A stretch of 64,000 bases of DNA, from assembly GCF_000013865.1 (NCBI RefSeq), contig NC_007948.1, positions 3,472,001 to 3,536,000 on the forward strand, in the 5' to 3' direction. The position numbers and the translations under genes are program-made. Below are positions 18,039 through 27,138 of the stretch, one piece after another. The notes beneath the pieces were generated by a model. That model ran no database searches. It saw only the letters and a list, made by a program, of their open reading frames with translations, and was not told where the DNA came from. Each line of letters begins with the position of its first letter. Within the stretch, counting starts at the first letter, position 1. This stretch comes from Polaromonas sp. JS666 (lineage in GTDB: Bacteria > Pseudomonadota > Gammaproteobacteria > Burkholderiales > Burkholderiaceae_C).

Positions 18039-20183
18039 ATGGCGAACAACAGCCCAGCCCCGGCACCTGCGCCGACCCGCGCCGCAGTCGCTGGAATTCG
18101 GGCGCTGTTTTGGCCTTTGTCCCTCATGATGTCTGTCGTCGTGGCGCTGACGATATGGGCCATTGTTGAAAGCCAGGACCAATACCGTGAACGAGAGGCT
18201 GCCCGCATCGAAGCCATGGCCGACCTGCGTGCCGGCCAGGTTGCCACCTGGCTGCGGGAGAATCTCGGCCGGGTAGAGTTCGCCGGCCGCAGCCCGATGG
18301 GTGAAACCTACCTGCTCTGGCGCAATGTGGGCGACACCGCTGCCCATGAACGGCTGCTGGACCGCCTGTCCAGCTTTCACAAGGCCAGCGGAGGCCACAG
18401 CGTGCTGGTGATGGACGACCAGGGCCAAGTCGTCGCGGGCACGACCAATGCAGAACAGCAGGCGCCGCCCCTCTTGCGCGATGCGGCGCGGCGAGCCATC
18501 GACAGCAACAAGCCGCAGTTCACCAACCTCTACGGGCACGATGGCGCGCCACCGGCACCGCGGATTGACGTGGTGGCGCCGTTCACACTCACCGGCAAGC
18601 CGGCGCGCGCGGTGCTGGTGGTGAGACTCGACCCCCACGTCTTTCTGTTTCCGACGCTGCGCGAATGGCCGCTGCCCAGCCGCAGTGCGGCCTCCGTGCT
18701 GGTACGGCGCGAAGGCGATTTTCTGGTCGAGCCCAATTCAGGGACCCGCCTGCCGCTGTCCTCGCCCGACCTGCTGGCGGCCAAGGTTATACGCGGCGAT
18801 GCGCCGCTCGGTCGGGCCGTCGACGCACTGGATTTCCACGGCCAGCCGGTGCTCGGCGTGGTGCGCCCGATAGCGGGAACAGATTGGTTTCTGATGGCCA
18901 GGATGGACAGCGGCGAGGCCTATGCCGACGCGTGGCGCAATGCACTCTGGATCGCCGCTGCGGGCATGCTGGCCCTGCTTGCGACTGGGGCTGGCGCCTA
19001 CTGGTTCCGCGAGCGCCAGGCCCTGCAGTTTGCGCGCATCGAACGCGCCCACCAGGAAGAGAAATTGCGCGCGCTGCAACTGCTGGATGCCATCGCGCAG
19101 GGCTCGACCGACTCGATTTTCGCCAAGGACAGGACCGGCCGCTATCTGCTGTGCAACAAGGCGGGTTGCGAGGCCTTGGGCAAAACAATGGAAGAAGTCA
19201 TAGGCAGCGACGACCGCGCGCTGTTTCCGCCCGCTGAAGCCGCCCGCCTGGCCGCCAGCGACGCGCAAGCCTTGACGCAGGGCCGCACCATCAGCTACGA
19301 GGTGGAACTCACCACCCCGCGCGGGCTGTCCACCTTCTTCACGACCAAGGGCCCCTTGCGCAACACAGCGGGCGAGGTGACTGGCGTCTTCGGCATCTCG
19401 CGCGACATCACCGAGCGCAGCCGCATCAGCGCTGAACTGGACCTCCACCGCCATCACCTGGAAGAACTGGTCAAGGAACGCACGGCAGCGCTGGAGCGCA
19501 CCGTCAGCGACCTGGAAGCCTTCAGCGCCAGCGTGTCGCACGACCTGCGCAGCCCGCTACACACCATCGGCGGCTTTGCCACGCTACTGGAACGCTCGGA
19601 AGCGTCCGCGCTGTCCGACAGCGGGCGTCACAAATTGGCCCGCATCATCGCCGGGGCGGCGACGATGGACCGCATGATCCAGGACATCCTGGCGTGCTCA
19701 CGCGCCGAGCGCGTGGAGATGACCTTCCGGCCGGTCGATCTCAACGAGCTGGTGGGCAAGTTGGTGCGCGAGCTGGCGCCGGCCTGTCCGAACAGCCACA
19801 TCAGCGCCGGCCCGCTGCCCGTGGTGCAGGCCGACCCGACGCTGATGGGCCAGGTCTTCAACAACCTGATCGGCAACGCGCTGAAGTTTTCCGCCGGGCA
19901 AAGCCCGCCGCGCGTGGAGATCGGCACGCAGGAAGGGCCGGACGGCACCGAAATTTTCGTGCGCGACAACGGCGTGGGGTTCGATGCGGCCCAGTCGGAC
20001 AAGCTGTTCGCGCCTTTCCAGCGCCTGCACCGCGCTGAAGATTTTGCCGGCACCGGCGTGGGCCTGTCCATCGTCAAGCGGCTGATCGAGCGCCATGGCG
20101 GGCGCATCCGTGCCGAGTCGACGCCGGGCGAACGTACGACCTTCGCGTTCACCCTGGGGCCGGCCGCGCTGGCGCATCCATAG
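18039..20183 (+). CDS. PAS-domain membrane sensor histidine kinase
   Basis: A 714-residue protein with a membrane segment near residues 26-46, a periplasmic sensing region to about residue 300, a second membrane segment near 303-325, a PAS domain near 345-460 (QGSTDSIFAKDRTGRYLL), a coiled stretch, the HisKA phosphoacceptor block VSHDLRSPLHTIGGF near 499-513, and the ATPase domain with NNLIGNALKF, RDNGVGFD and GTGVGLSIVKRL. It autophosphorylates on histidine. No response regulator is adjacent, so it is an orphan and its signal is unknown. GGAGG precedes the ATG. It is upstream of the pigment operon, but a regulatory link is only a guess. Confidence 0.88.
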   Translation: MANNSPAPAPAPTRAAVAGIRALFWPLSLMMSVVVALTIWAIVESQDQYREREAARIEAMADLRAGQVATWLRENLGRVEFAGRSPMGETYLLWRNVGDTAAHERLLDRLSSFHKASGGHSVLVMDDQGQVVAGTTNAEQQAPPLLRDAARRAIDSNKPQFTNLYGHDGAPPAPRIDVVAPFTLTGKPARAVLVVRLDPHVFLFPTLREWPLPSRSAASVLVRREGDFLVEPNSGTRLPLSSPDLLAAKVIRGDAPLGRAVDALDFHGQPVLGVVRPIAGTDWFLMARMDSGEAYADAWRNALWIAAAGMLALLATGAGAYWFRERQALQFARIERAHQEEKLRALQLLDAIAQGSTDSIFAKDRTGRYLLCNKAGCEALGKTMEEVIGSDDRALFPPAEAARLAASDAQALTQGRTISYEVELTTPRGLSTFFTTKGPLRNTAGEVTGVFGISRDITERSRISAELDLHRHHLEELVKERTAALERTVSDLEAFSASVSHDLRSPLHTIGGFATLLERSEASALSDSGRHKLARIIAGAATMDRMIQDILACSRAERVEMTFRPVDLNELVGKLVRELAPACPNSHISAGPLPVVQADPTLMGQVFNNLIGNALKFSAGQSPPRVEIGTQEGPDGTEIFVRDNGVGFDAAQSDKLFAPFQRLHRAEDFAGTGVGLSIVKRLIERHGGRIRAESTPGERTTFAFTLGPAALAHP

Positions 20184-20321
20184 GATAATACGGGGCATTC
20201 CACGCAAAGCCCGGCTCGTTCCGGCCACCTTCGCACCTTCTTCCACCAGCCCCGTCGCGGCAGTCCAAAAAGCGGCGTGCGCCAATCACACGGGTTACGT
20301 CTTGTTTCGTCTGGGCTGACG

Positions 20322-20345
20322 CTCTGTAGGGCTGTACACCTACAG
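20322..20345 (+). promoter_or_regulatory. Lux-box-like palindrome upstream of the pigment operon
   Basis: CTGTAGG (20324-20330) and CCTACAG (20339-20345) are perfect inverted arms around GCTGTACA. The 20 bases from 20322 match the classical lux box ACCTGTAGGATCGTACAGGT at 13 positions by my count, including CTGTAGG and GTACA. It lies about 100 bases before the first gene of the operon in the 263-base gap 20184-20446. No luxR or luxI gene is in the window. Confidence 0.4.
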
Positions 20346-20446
20346 CGACCCCACTGATGACAAACAATGAATGTCAGTTACCATCAAAACATAACCAAAC
20401 CCCGGTGCCGGCAACCCCTCGCGTCACCCGGAAATTCTGAAAACCC

Positions 20447-20767
20447 ATGTCCAAGTCCACGTCCACGATGTCTGAATCTTCTTCACAACCAGTTACCACG
20501 CCTGTAGCCGATGCTGCCCTGATGCGTGAAGTCGCCGAACTGGTGGTCTCCTCGCTCAACCTGGAAACAGCGGCCGCCGACATCCAGCCCGACGATGCCC
20601 TGTATGGGGACGGCTTGGGCCTCGATTCGATCGACATCCTCGAGATCGCGCTGGTGGTGTCCAAACGCTACGGCCTGCAGCTGCGCGCAGACAATGAAGA
20701 CAACACGGCCATCTTCCACTCGCTGCGCAGCCTGAGCGAACACATCGCGCTGCAAAGAACGAAGTGA
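20447..20767 (+). CDS. Acyl carrier protein of the aryl-polyene cluster
   Basis: The 106-residue protein ends in a PP-binding domain with GLGLDSIDILEIAL, where S61 is the phosphopantetheine attachment site. The first 20 residues are a serine/threonine-rich extension; ATG 20468 is an alternative start. It carries the growing polyene chain. Aryl-polyene clusters usually have two adjacent carrier proteins and only this one is seen here. It overlaps the next gene by GTGA, which starts a tightly packed operon. Confidence 0.88.
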   Translation: MSKSTSTMSESSSQPVTTPVADAALMREVAELVVSSLNLETAAADIQPDDALYGDGLGLDSIDILEIALVVSKRYGLQLRADNEDNTAIFHSLRSLSEHIALQRTK

Positions 20768-21435
20768 AACCCGGCTTGATGGCAACACTGCTGCGCGGCA
20801 CTCGCTGGGCGGCCATTGCCACCTTCTGCGCCGGCTACCCCATCCTCTCGCACCTGGCAGCGGCGGATCCCAGTCCGGACCTGTTTGACGCGGCCGTGGC
20901 CATTGCGCCGCTGATCGGCCTGGCGCTGGTGCTGGCCTGGCGGTCGCCGCAAAGGGCCTGGATGCTGCTGCTGTGTCTGGCGGGCTCGGCCACCCTCTAC
21001 GGCATGGCGGGCTGGCTGGTGCAGCACTACAACTGGGTGTTTCTGCTGCAGCATGCAGGCATACAGGCCTTGCTCGGCCTGGCCTTCGGCCGCACACTGC
21101 GCGCCGGCCAGGTCCCCATCGTGTCGCGTTTCGCGGCCATTGTGCATGGCCACCTGTCACCCGCGCTGGCACGCTACACCCGTCAGGTCACCTGGGCCTG
21201 GACGCTGTATTTCGGCGTGATGACGGCCCTGTCGCTGCTGCTGTTCTGGCTGGCGCCGGTTGCCGTCTGGTCCGCCTTTGCCAACCTGCTGAACCTGCCT
21301 TTGTTGATCCTGATGTTTGCGGCAGAGTACGCGGCACGCCTGTTCCTGCTGGCGCCCGCCGACCGGGCCGGTCCGCTGGAGGCCATCCGCGCCTACCGGC
21401 AGGCCAGTTCGGGCGGGTTGCCGCCCTCTTCCTGA
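20764..21435 (+). CDS. COG4648-type membrane protein of the pigment cluster
   Basis: A 223-residue protein with about six hydrophobic helices (for example ATFCAGYPILSHLA, MLLLCLAGSATLYGMAGWLV, LYFGVMTALSLLLFWLAPVAV). The family recurs in aryl-polyene clusters between the carrier protein and the ligase, but no reaction is established. Start GTG 20764 overlaps the carrier protein stop; ATG 20779 is an in-frame alternative. Location in the inner membrane is predicted. Confidence 0.75.
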   Translation: MKPGLMATLLRGTRWAAIATFCAGYPILSHLAAADPSPDLFDAAVAIAPLIGLALVLAWRSPQRAWMLLLCLAGSATLYGMAGWLVQHYNWVFLLQHAGIQALLGLAFGRTLRAGQVPIVSRFAAIVHGHLSPALARYTRQVTWAWTLYFGVMTALSLLLFWLAPVAVWSAFANLLNLPLLILMFAAEYAARLFLLAPADRAGPLEAIRAYRQASSGGLPPSS

Positions 21436-21462
21436 GAAGTTCCTGAGAAGTCGCCTTTGTCC

Positions 21463-22848
21463 ATGCCCACTTTTGCACTCCTGACCCACCGCAGTCCTGA
21501 CGACATCCTGGCCTGGCGCGACGGCCAGGCCATCACCGTGCGCCAGTTCCTCGGCGACGTCCGGCATCTGGCTGCCGCGCTGCCGGCCGGCAAGCACATG
21601 CTCAATGCCTGCACCGACCGCTATCACTTCACGGTGGGCCTGGGCGCCGCGCTGCTAAGCCGGAAGATCAGCCTGCTGCCGCCGACCCACACACCCGAAA
21701 TGATGCGCCAGATGCAGGCCGTTGCACCCGACGTGTTCTGCCTGTCCGACACCTTTCATGAGGTAGGCCTGCCGGGCTTTGTTTACCAGCAAGCCTTTGC
21801 GCAAGGCCCGGTAGATGTCGACCCTGACGCGCCCTGCGAGATTCCACACCTGCCCGGTGACCAGCCGGTGGCCGATGTATTCACCTCGGGCTCGACCGGC
21901 GTACCGCTGCCGCACCGCAAGACCTGGGGGGCACTGGCGCAGGGTGCGCGCGCCGAGGCGCTGCGGCTGGGCCTGAGCCTGGATGAAGGCCGCCCTTACA
22001 GCATTGTGGGCACCGTGCCGCCCCAGCATATGTTCGGCTTTGAATCGACGGTGCTGTTGCCGCTACAAAGCGGCGCGGCCATCCATGCGGGGCACCCGTT
22101 TTACCCCGCCGACATCGTCAGTGCCATCCGCGCCGTCACCCGCCCCCGGCTGCTGGTCACCACGCCCGTGCATTTGCGGGTGTTGATGTCCGCTGACGCC
22201 GAACTGCCTGCGCTGGACCTGCTGCTGTCGGCCACCGCGCCGCTGGAACCCCAACTGGCGCAAACCTGCGAAAGCCGTTTTACCGCCCCGCTATTTGAAA
22301 TTTACGGCTCCACCGAAACCGGCCAGATCGCCTCGCGGCGAAGCGCCCAGACCCGTGAATGGGAGCTGTTCCCCGACGTCAGCCTGACCCCGCGAGGCGA
22401 CCGCATGTGGGCTGGCGGGGGCCATGTCGCACCGCCCATGCCCATGCACGACGTGCTCGAGCTGATCGACGACCTGCGGTTTTTGCTGCATGGGCGCCTG
22501 GGCGACCTGATCAATATTGCCGGCAAGCGCAATTCGCTGGCCTACCTGAACCATCAGCTGACCTGCATTCCCGGCGTGCTCGACGGTGCCTTTTTCATGC
22601 CTGATGACGGCGGCCACGGCGCCGTGGTGCGCCTGATGGCCTTTGCGGTGGCGCCCGGCCTATCGGCCGCCGCACTGCAGGCTGCGCTGAAGGAGCGCAT
22701 TGACCCAGTGTTCCTGCCGCGCCCCCTGGTGTTGCTGGACGCCCTGCCGCGCAACAGCACCGGAAAACTCCCGCGCGAGGCACTCCAGGCACTGGCCCGG
22801 CGGCACCAGGCGCCTGCGGGCGGAGGAACCGGCCACCATGCAGGGTGA
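21463..22848 (+). CDS. AMP-binding acyl/aryl-ACP ligase
   Basis: Adenylating enzyme of 461 residues with the phosphate-loop motif VFTSGSTGVPLPHRK near residues 143-157, IYGSTETGQIASRR near 279-292, and the C-terminal lysine motif NSTGKLPREAL. In aryl-polyene pathways the counterpart (ApeH type) loads an aromatic starter, such as 4-hydroxybenzoate, on the carrier protein. ATG 21463 lies after a duplicated TCCTGAGAAGT, 27 bases after the preceding gene. It overlaps the next gene by about 10 bases. Confidence 0.85.
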   Translation: MPTFALLTHRSPDDILAWRDGQAITVRQFLGDVRHLAAALPAGKHMLNACTDRYHFTVGLGAALLSRKISLLPPTHTPEMMRQMQAVAPDVFCLSDTFHEVGLPGFVYQQAFAQGPVDVDPDAPCEIPHLPGDQPVADVFTSGSTGVPLPHRKTWGALAQGARAEALRLGLSLDEGRPYSIVGTVPPQHMFGFESTVLLPLQSGAAIHAGHPFYPADIVSAIRAVTRPRLLVTTPVHLRVLMSADAELPALDLLLSATAPLEPQLAQTCESRFTAPLFEIYGSTETGQIASRRSAQTREWELFPDVSLTPRGDRMWAGGGHVAPPMPMHDVLELIDDLRFLLHGRLGDLINIAGKRNSLAYLNHQLTCIPGVLDGAFFMPDDGGHGAVVRLMAFAVAPGLSAAALQAALKERIDPVFLPRPLVLLDALPRNSTGKLPREALQALARRHQAPAGGGTGHHAG

Positions 22849-23167
22849 AACCACCTTGACCATTGCCGCCGATCATCCGGCCTTCCCGGGGCACTTTCCG
22901 GGCCGCCCGATTGTGCCGGGCGTGCTGCTGCTCGACGCTGCCCTGCATGCCGTGCAGCAGGCCTGCCAGAGCCTGGGTGAAACAACGGTGTCCGGACCAG
23001 CCGCGCATTGCCAGATTGCCACGGCCAAATTCCTGAGTCCGGTGCAGCCCGGCGAAACCTTGACCATCTCGTACACCCGCACGGACAAGGGCCTCACCCG
23101 CTTCGAGATCGCCTGCAGCGGACGCCCGGTAGCGAGCGGCGCGTTTGCCTTCGGGAGCGCTGCATGA
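22838..23167 (+). CDS. Hotdog-fold 3-hydroxyacyl-ACP dehydratase (ApeI-like)
   Basis: A 109-residue FabZ/FabA-like protein with HPAFPGHFPGRPIVPGVLLLD at residues 13-33, where H19 is the likely catalytic histidine. It would remove water from the 3-hydroxyacyl chain to give each new double bond, and it is one of two dehydratases in the cluster. ATG 22838 has GGAGGAA upstream and overlaps the ligase stop. Its stop overlaps the next start by ATGA. Confidence 0.82.
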   Translation: MQGETTLTIAADHPAFPGHFPGRPIVPGVLLLDAALHAVQQACQSLGETTVSGPAAHCQIATAKFLSPVQPGETLTISYTRTDKGLTRFEIACSGRPVASGAFAFGSAA

Positions 23168-24168
23168 GCTCCTCGCCAGGCGCCCGGGAAGACAGCCCGC
23201 TTTCGTCGACTGGCGGGGCCGTGCCACAAGCCGCCTGGCGGCAACGCCCCGAGCGCAGCAACATGCTGATGCTGCGCGTGATGACCTGGATTTCGCTGCG
23301 CCTGGGCCGCAGCGCCGGCCGCTGTGTGCTCTACGGCATCGCTGCCTACTTCCTGATTGCCAACGCGGCGGCACGGCGGGCCTCGCGGGATTACCTGCGC
23401 CGGGTGCTGCAGCTGCCCGACACCGCGCGGGTCGGCTGGCGCCATGTGTTCCGGCATTTCCTGAGCTTTGCCTCGACCATTCATGACCGGATCTACCTGA
23501 TCAACGACCGCTTCAACCTGTTTGATATCCGCGTTCACCAGGAACACCTGGTGGCTGAGCTGACCGCTGCGCACCAAGGCGTGTTTTTGATGGGCGCCCA
23601 TGCCGGCAGTTTTGAAGTGCTGCGCGCTATCGGTCGCCGGCAACCCGGCCTGCGCGTGGCCATGGTGATGTACGAGGAAAACGCGCGCAAACTCAACGCC
23701 GCCCTGAGCGCCATCAACCCTACGGCGCAGCAGGACATCGTCCCGCTGGGCCATGCCGATTCGATGCTCCGGGTCAACGACCTGCTGTCGACCGGCAGCG
23801 TTGTCGGCATGCTCGCCGACCGCCGCCTGAACCGTGACGCGACCCGTCCCATACCGTTTCTTGGCGAGCCCGCCGAGTTTCCCGTCGGTCCGTTCCGGAT
23901 GGCGGCGATTTTGCGGCGTCCGGTGTTTTTCATGGTCGGGCTGTACCGTGGCGGCAATCGCTACGATATCCACTTTGAAACGCTGGCCGATTTTTCCAGC
24001 ATTGCCGCGGGCGGACGCGAGGCCGCGGTGCAGGCCGCGATGGCACGTTACGCGCTGCTGCTGGAGCAGCATTGCCGCGCGGCACCGTACAACTGGTTCA
24101 ACTTTTTTGACTTCTGGCAGGCGGACCATCCGTTGCCCGCCGCAAACCCGGTTCCGCCCCATGATTGA
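23164..24168 (+). CDS. LpxL/HtrB-type lipid acyltransferase
   Basis: The 334-residue protein is like the lauroyl/myristoyl acyltransferases of lipid A synthesis. It has one hydrophobic helix near residues 57-70, GAHAGSFEVLRA near residues 145-156 in place of the usual HxxxWE-like block, and ADRR followed by PFLGEPAEFPVGPFRMA. In aryl-polyene clusters such enzymes probably join the polyene to a lipid anchor in the inner membrane. It overlaps its neighbours on both sides. Confidence 0.8.
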   Translation: MSSSPGAREDSPLSSTGGAVPQAAWRQRPERSNMLMLRVMTWISLRLGRSAGRCVLYGIAAYFLIANAAARRASRDYLRRVLQLPDTARVGWRHVFRHFLSFASTIHDRIYLINDRFNLFDIRVHQEHLVAELTAAHQGVFLMGAHAGSFEVLRAIGRRQPGLRVAMVMYEENARKLNAALSAINPTAQQDIVPLGHADSMLRVNDLLSTGSVVGMLADRRLNRDATRPIPFLGEPAEFPVGPFRMAAILRRPVFFMVGLYRGGNRYDIHFETLADFSSIAAGGREAAVQAAMARYALLLEQHCRAAPYNWFNFFDFWQADHPLPAANPVPPHD

Positions 24169-24793
24169 AACGCTTGAAACGCTTGAAACGCAGTCACCGA
24201 TGATCAGGCCCGTGCCAGGCCTGAAGGTTTTCCTGGCCGGAGCCGGTCTGCTGCTGGGCCTGTGCTGCGCACCGGCCTTCGCTGCCTGGGACGTGACGCA
24301 GCTGATGCAGGCGCTGGCCCAGAACAAGTCGGGCCGTGCCAGTTTTGTCGAAACCAAATACATCGCCCTGCTCGACAAGCCGGTGGAGTCATCGGGTGAG
24401 CTGCTCTACACCGCCCCCGACCGGCTGGAAAAACGCACGCTCAAGCCCAGGCCCGAGTCGATGCTGATTGAAAGCGGCAGCCTCACCGTCGAGCGCGGCA
24501 AGCGCCGCATGGTGTTGCGCCTGCAGGAGCACCCGGAGCTTGCCGCCTTCACCGAGAGCATACGCGGCACGCTGGCCGGGGACGTGGTCGCGCTCAAGCG
24601 CATCTACAACCTGGATCTGGAAGGCAGCGAAGAGCGCTGGACCCTCACCTTGCGCCCCGTCGAAACCAAAATGCTGGAGGTGGTGCAGCGCATTCGCATT
24701 GCCGGCAGCCGTGCGGAGGTCAAGTCGATTGAAATCGAGCAAGCCGACAAGGACCGCTCGGTGATGGTCATCGACAAGCTGGCCGCTCCATGA
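24161..24793 (+). CDS. LolA-like outer-membrane lipoprotein carrier
   Basis: A 210-residue protein with a signal peptide (PGLKVFLAGAGLLLGLCCAPAFA) and a LolA fold region starting WDVTQLMQALAQNKSGRASFVETKY. Together with the MMPL exporter it probably moves the finished lipid across the periplasm. ATG 24161 overlaps the preceding gene and includes three copies of GAAACGCTT (24166-24190, encoding ETLETLET); ATG 24200 would put the start right before the signal peptide and is equally likely. Confidence 0.82.
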   Translation: MIETLETLETQSPMIRPVPGLKVFLAGAGLLLGLCCAPAFAAWDVTQLMQALAQNKSGRASFVETKYIALLDKPVESSGELLYTAPDRLEKRTLKPRPESMLIESGSLTVERGKRRMVLRLQEHPELAAFTESIRGTLAGDVVALKRIYNLDLEGSEERWTLTLRPVETKMLEVVQRIRIAGSRAEVKSIEIEQADKDRSVMVIDKLAAP

Positions 24794-27138
24794 TGGCCAG
24801 GCTTCTCCGGCGCCAGTTCTTGCCGGTCTGGATCTGGCTGGCGTTTTTGCTGGCCTGCGGCGCCATCATCAGCCGCACGCCCATCACCACCGACCTGTCG
24901 GCATTCTTGCCGCGCAATCCTACGACCGAGCAGCAACTGCTGATGGATCAACTGCGTGAAGGCCTGGCCTCACGGCTGATTCTGGTGGGCATCGAAGGCG
25001 CCGATGCGCCCACGCGTGCCCGACTGTCCAAAGCAGTGGCCCAGCGCCTGCGCGCCGATTCTGCCTTTGTCTCCATCAACAATGGCGAGCCGGTCAACAC
25101 CGAGCGCGACCGCGCTTACCTGTTCAACAACCGCTACCTGCTCAGCCCGGCGGTGACGCCCGAACGCTTCAGTGCCGAGGGCCTGCATGCGGCGCTGGGC
25201 GAAAGCATCGATCTGCTGGCCTCGCCCGCCGGCTTGCTGATGAAGTCCATGCTGCCCCGCGACCCGACCGGCGAAATGGTGCAGCTGCTCGGCGAACTCG
25301 ACAACGGCAAACACCCGCCCCTGGTCGACGGCACCTGGGCCTCGAGCGACGGTGCGCGCGCCCTGATGCTGCTACAAACGCGAGCGGCGGGCTCGGACAC
25401 CGATGCCCAGCAAAGCGCCATGGCCGCCATCCGGCAGGCGTTTGATGCAGCGCCCCAGGCAAGTCCTGACGCCCGGCTGGTGATGAGCGGCCCCGGCGTG
25501 TTTTCTGTGACATCGCGCGAGACCATCCGAAGCCAGGTCAGCCGGCTGTCCCTGATCAGCGTTGTGCTCATTGCCACGCTGCTGTTGCTGGTCTATCGCT
25601 CGCTGACGGCGCTGGCCCTGGGTTTTCTGCCTGTCCTCAGCGGTGTGCTGGCCGGTGTTGCAGCGGTGAGCCTGGGTTTTGGAACGGTGCACGGCATCAC
25701 CCTGGGCTTCGGCACCGCCTTGATTGGCGAGGCGGTGGACTATTCGATCTACCTCTTTGTGCAGTCCGAACAGGCCGGCGCTGACCCGCAAAACTGGGTC
25801 AAGCGCTTCTGGCCCACGGTGCGGCTCGGCGTGCTGACCTCGATATTCGGCTTTGCCTCGCTACTGCTGTCGGGCTTTCCCGGTCTGGCGCAACTCGGCC
25901 TGTACGCGATTGCCGGCCTGGTCGCCGCCGCGACCATGACCCGCTTTGTGCTGCCCCACCTGCTGCCAGCGAAGTTCCGCATCCATGATGTATCGGCGGT
26001 CGGCCGCCTGCTGAGCCGCCTGACGCTGCGCGCCGCGGCGCTGCGCTGGCCAGCGGCGGTCCTCCTGCTGGCGGCCTGCGCCGTACTGGTCGGCCAGCGC
26101 GCCACCTTGCTGAATGAGAAAATTTCCTCGCTGAGCCCGGTGTCGCAGGCCGAGGTGGCGCTGGACGAGCGCTTGCGCGCCGACATGGGCGCGCCCGATG
26201 TGCGTTACCTGGTGGTGGTATCCGGCACCAGCCGGGAATCCGTGCTGCATGACTCCGAACTGGTTTCCGCGCTGCTGCAGACGCAGGTCGATCAGGGCGA
26301 TCTGGCCGGTTTTGAAAGCCCCAGCCGCTATCTTCCGAGCACAGCCACCCAGCGCGCCCGCCAGGCCAGCCTGCCTCCGCCTGGCGAGTTGCAGGCGCGC
26401 CTGACGCAAGCCGTTCAGGAGCTGCCGGTCCGAGCGCAACTGTTCACGCCATTTCTTGCCGACGTTGAAGCCACCCGCAGCAGACCCCTGCTGCTGCCGG
26501 GCGACCTGGAGCGAACCTCGATGGCGATGGCGGTAGATGCGCTGCTGCTGCGGCAGGATCGAGGCTGGACGGCCTTGCTGCCGCTCAACGCCCCTGAGGG
26601 CGCCGGCATCCACGCCGGAAAGATTCGCGCAGCCCTGGCTACCACGGGCCTGCCGAATGCGCTGTTTGTCGACCTGAAGGCCGAGTCCGACCGGCTGTAT
26701 TCGGGCTACCTGCATGAAGCCGCGCTGCTCTCGCTGGGTGGGTTGGTGGCCATCGTCGCTCTGCTGCTGCTGGTGTTCCGCTCGCCGATGCGCGTGCTGC
26801 GCACCATCGCGCCGCTGGCCGCCGCCGTGGTGACAGTCACCGCCGGGCTGGCCCTGTTTGGCCAGCAATTGACCATTTTGCATCTGGTGGGCTTGCTGCT
26901 GGTGGTGGCTGTGGGCTCCAACTACGCGCTGTTTTTTGACCGGCCCGAACCGCAGGAACCCATTTCCCATCGCACCCTGGCCTCTATGCTGCTGGCCAAC
27001 CTCACCACCGTTGCAGGTTTTGGGCTGCTGGCTTTTTCCAAGGTATCCATACTGCACGCCATGGGTGTGACCGTGGCACCGGGCGTCATCCTGGCGCTCG
27101 TCTATGCCGCCATTTTTGCGAGGCCATCCCGTGCCTGA
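24790..27138 (+). CDS. MMPL/RND-family exporter of the pigment cluster
   Basis: A 782-residue transporter with the two-fold RND layout: an N-terminal helix, a periplasmic domain to about residue 240, five or more helices around 250-420 (VLIATLLLLVYRSLTALALGF, GFGTALIGEAVDYSIYLFV), and a repeat after residue 630 (LSLGGLVAIVALLLLVFRSPM, LLVVAVGSNYALFF). The counterpart XanK/ApeM-type exporters are thought to extract the aryl-polyene lipid from the inner membrane. The start overlaps the LolA gene by ATGA. Confidence 0.88.
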   Translation: MMARLLRRQFLPVWIWLAFLLACGAIISRTPITTDLSAFLPRNPTTEQQLLMDQLREGLASRLILVGIEGADAPTRARLSKAVAQRLRADSAFVSINNGEPVNTERDRAYLFNNRYLLSPAVTPERFSAEGLHAALGESIDLLASPAGLLMKSMLPRDPTGEMVQLLGELDNGKHPPLVDGTWASSDGARALMLLQTRAAGSDTDAQQSAMAAIRQAFDAAPQASPDARLVMSGPGVFSVTSRETIRSQVSRLSLISVVLIATLLLLVYRSLTALALGFLPVLSGVLAGVAAVSLGFGTVHGITLGFGTALIGEAVDYSIYLFVQSEQAGADPQNWVKRFWPTVRLGVLTSIFGFASLLLSGFPGLAQLGLYAIAGLVAAATMTRFVLPHLLPAKFRIHDVSAVGRLLSRLTLRAAALRWPAAVLLLAACAVLVGQRATLLNEKISSLSPVSQAEVALDERLRADMGAPDVRYLVVVSGTSRESVLHDSELVSALLQTQVDQGDLAGFESPSRYLPSTATQRARQASLPPPGELQARLTQAVQELPVRAQLFTPFLADVEATRSRPLLLPGDLERTSMAMAVDALLLRQDRGWTALLPLNAPEGAGIHAGKIRAALATTGLPNALFVDLKAESDRLYSGYLHEAALLSLGGLVAIVALLLLVFRSPMRVLRTIAPLAAAVVTVTAGLALFGQQLTILHLVGLLLVVAVGSNYALFFDRPEPQEPISHRTLASMLLANLTTVAGFGLLAFSKVSILHAMGVTVAPGVILALVYAAIFARPSRA

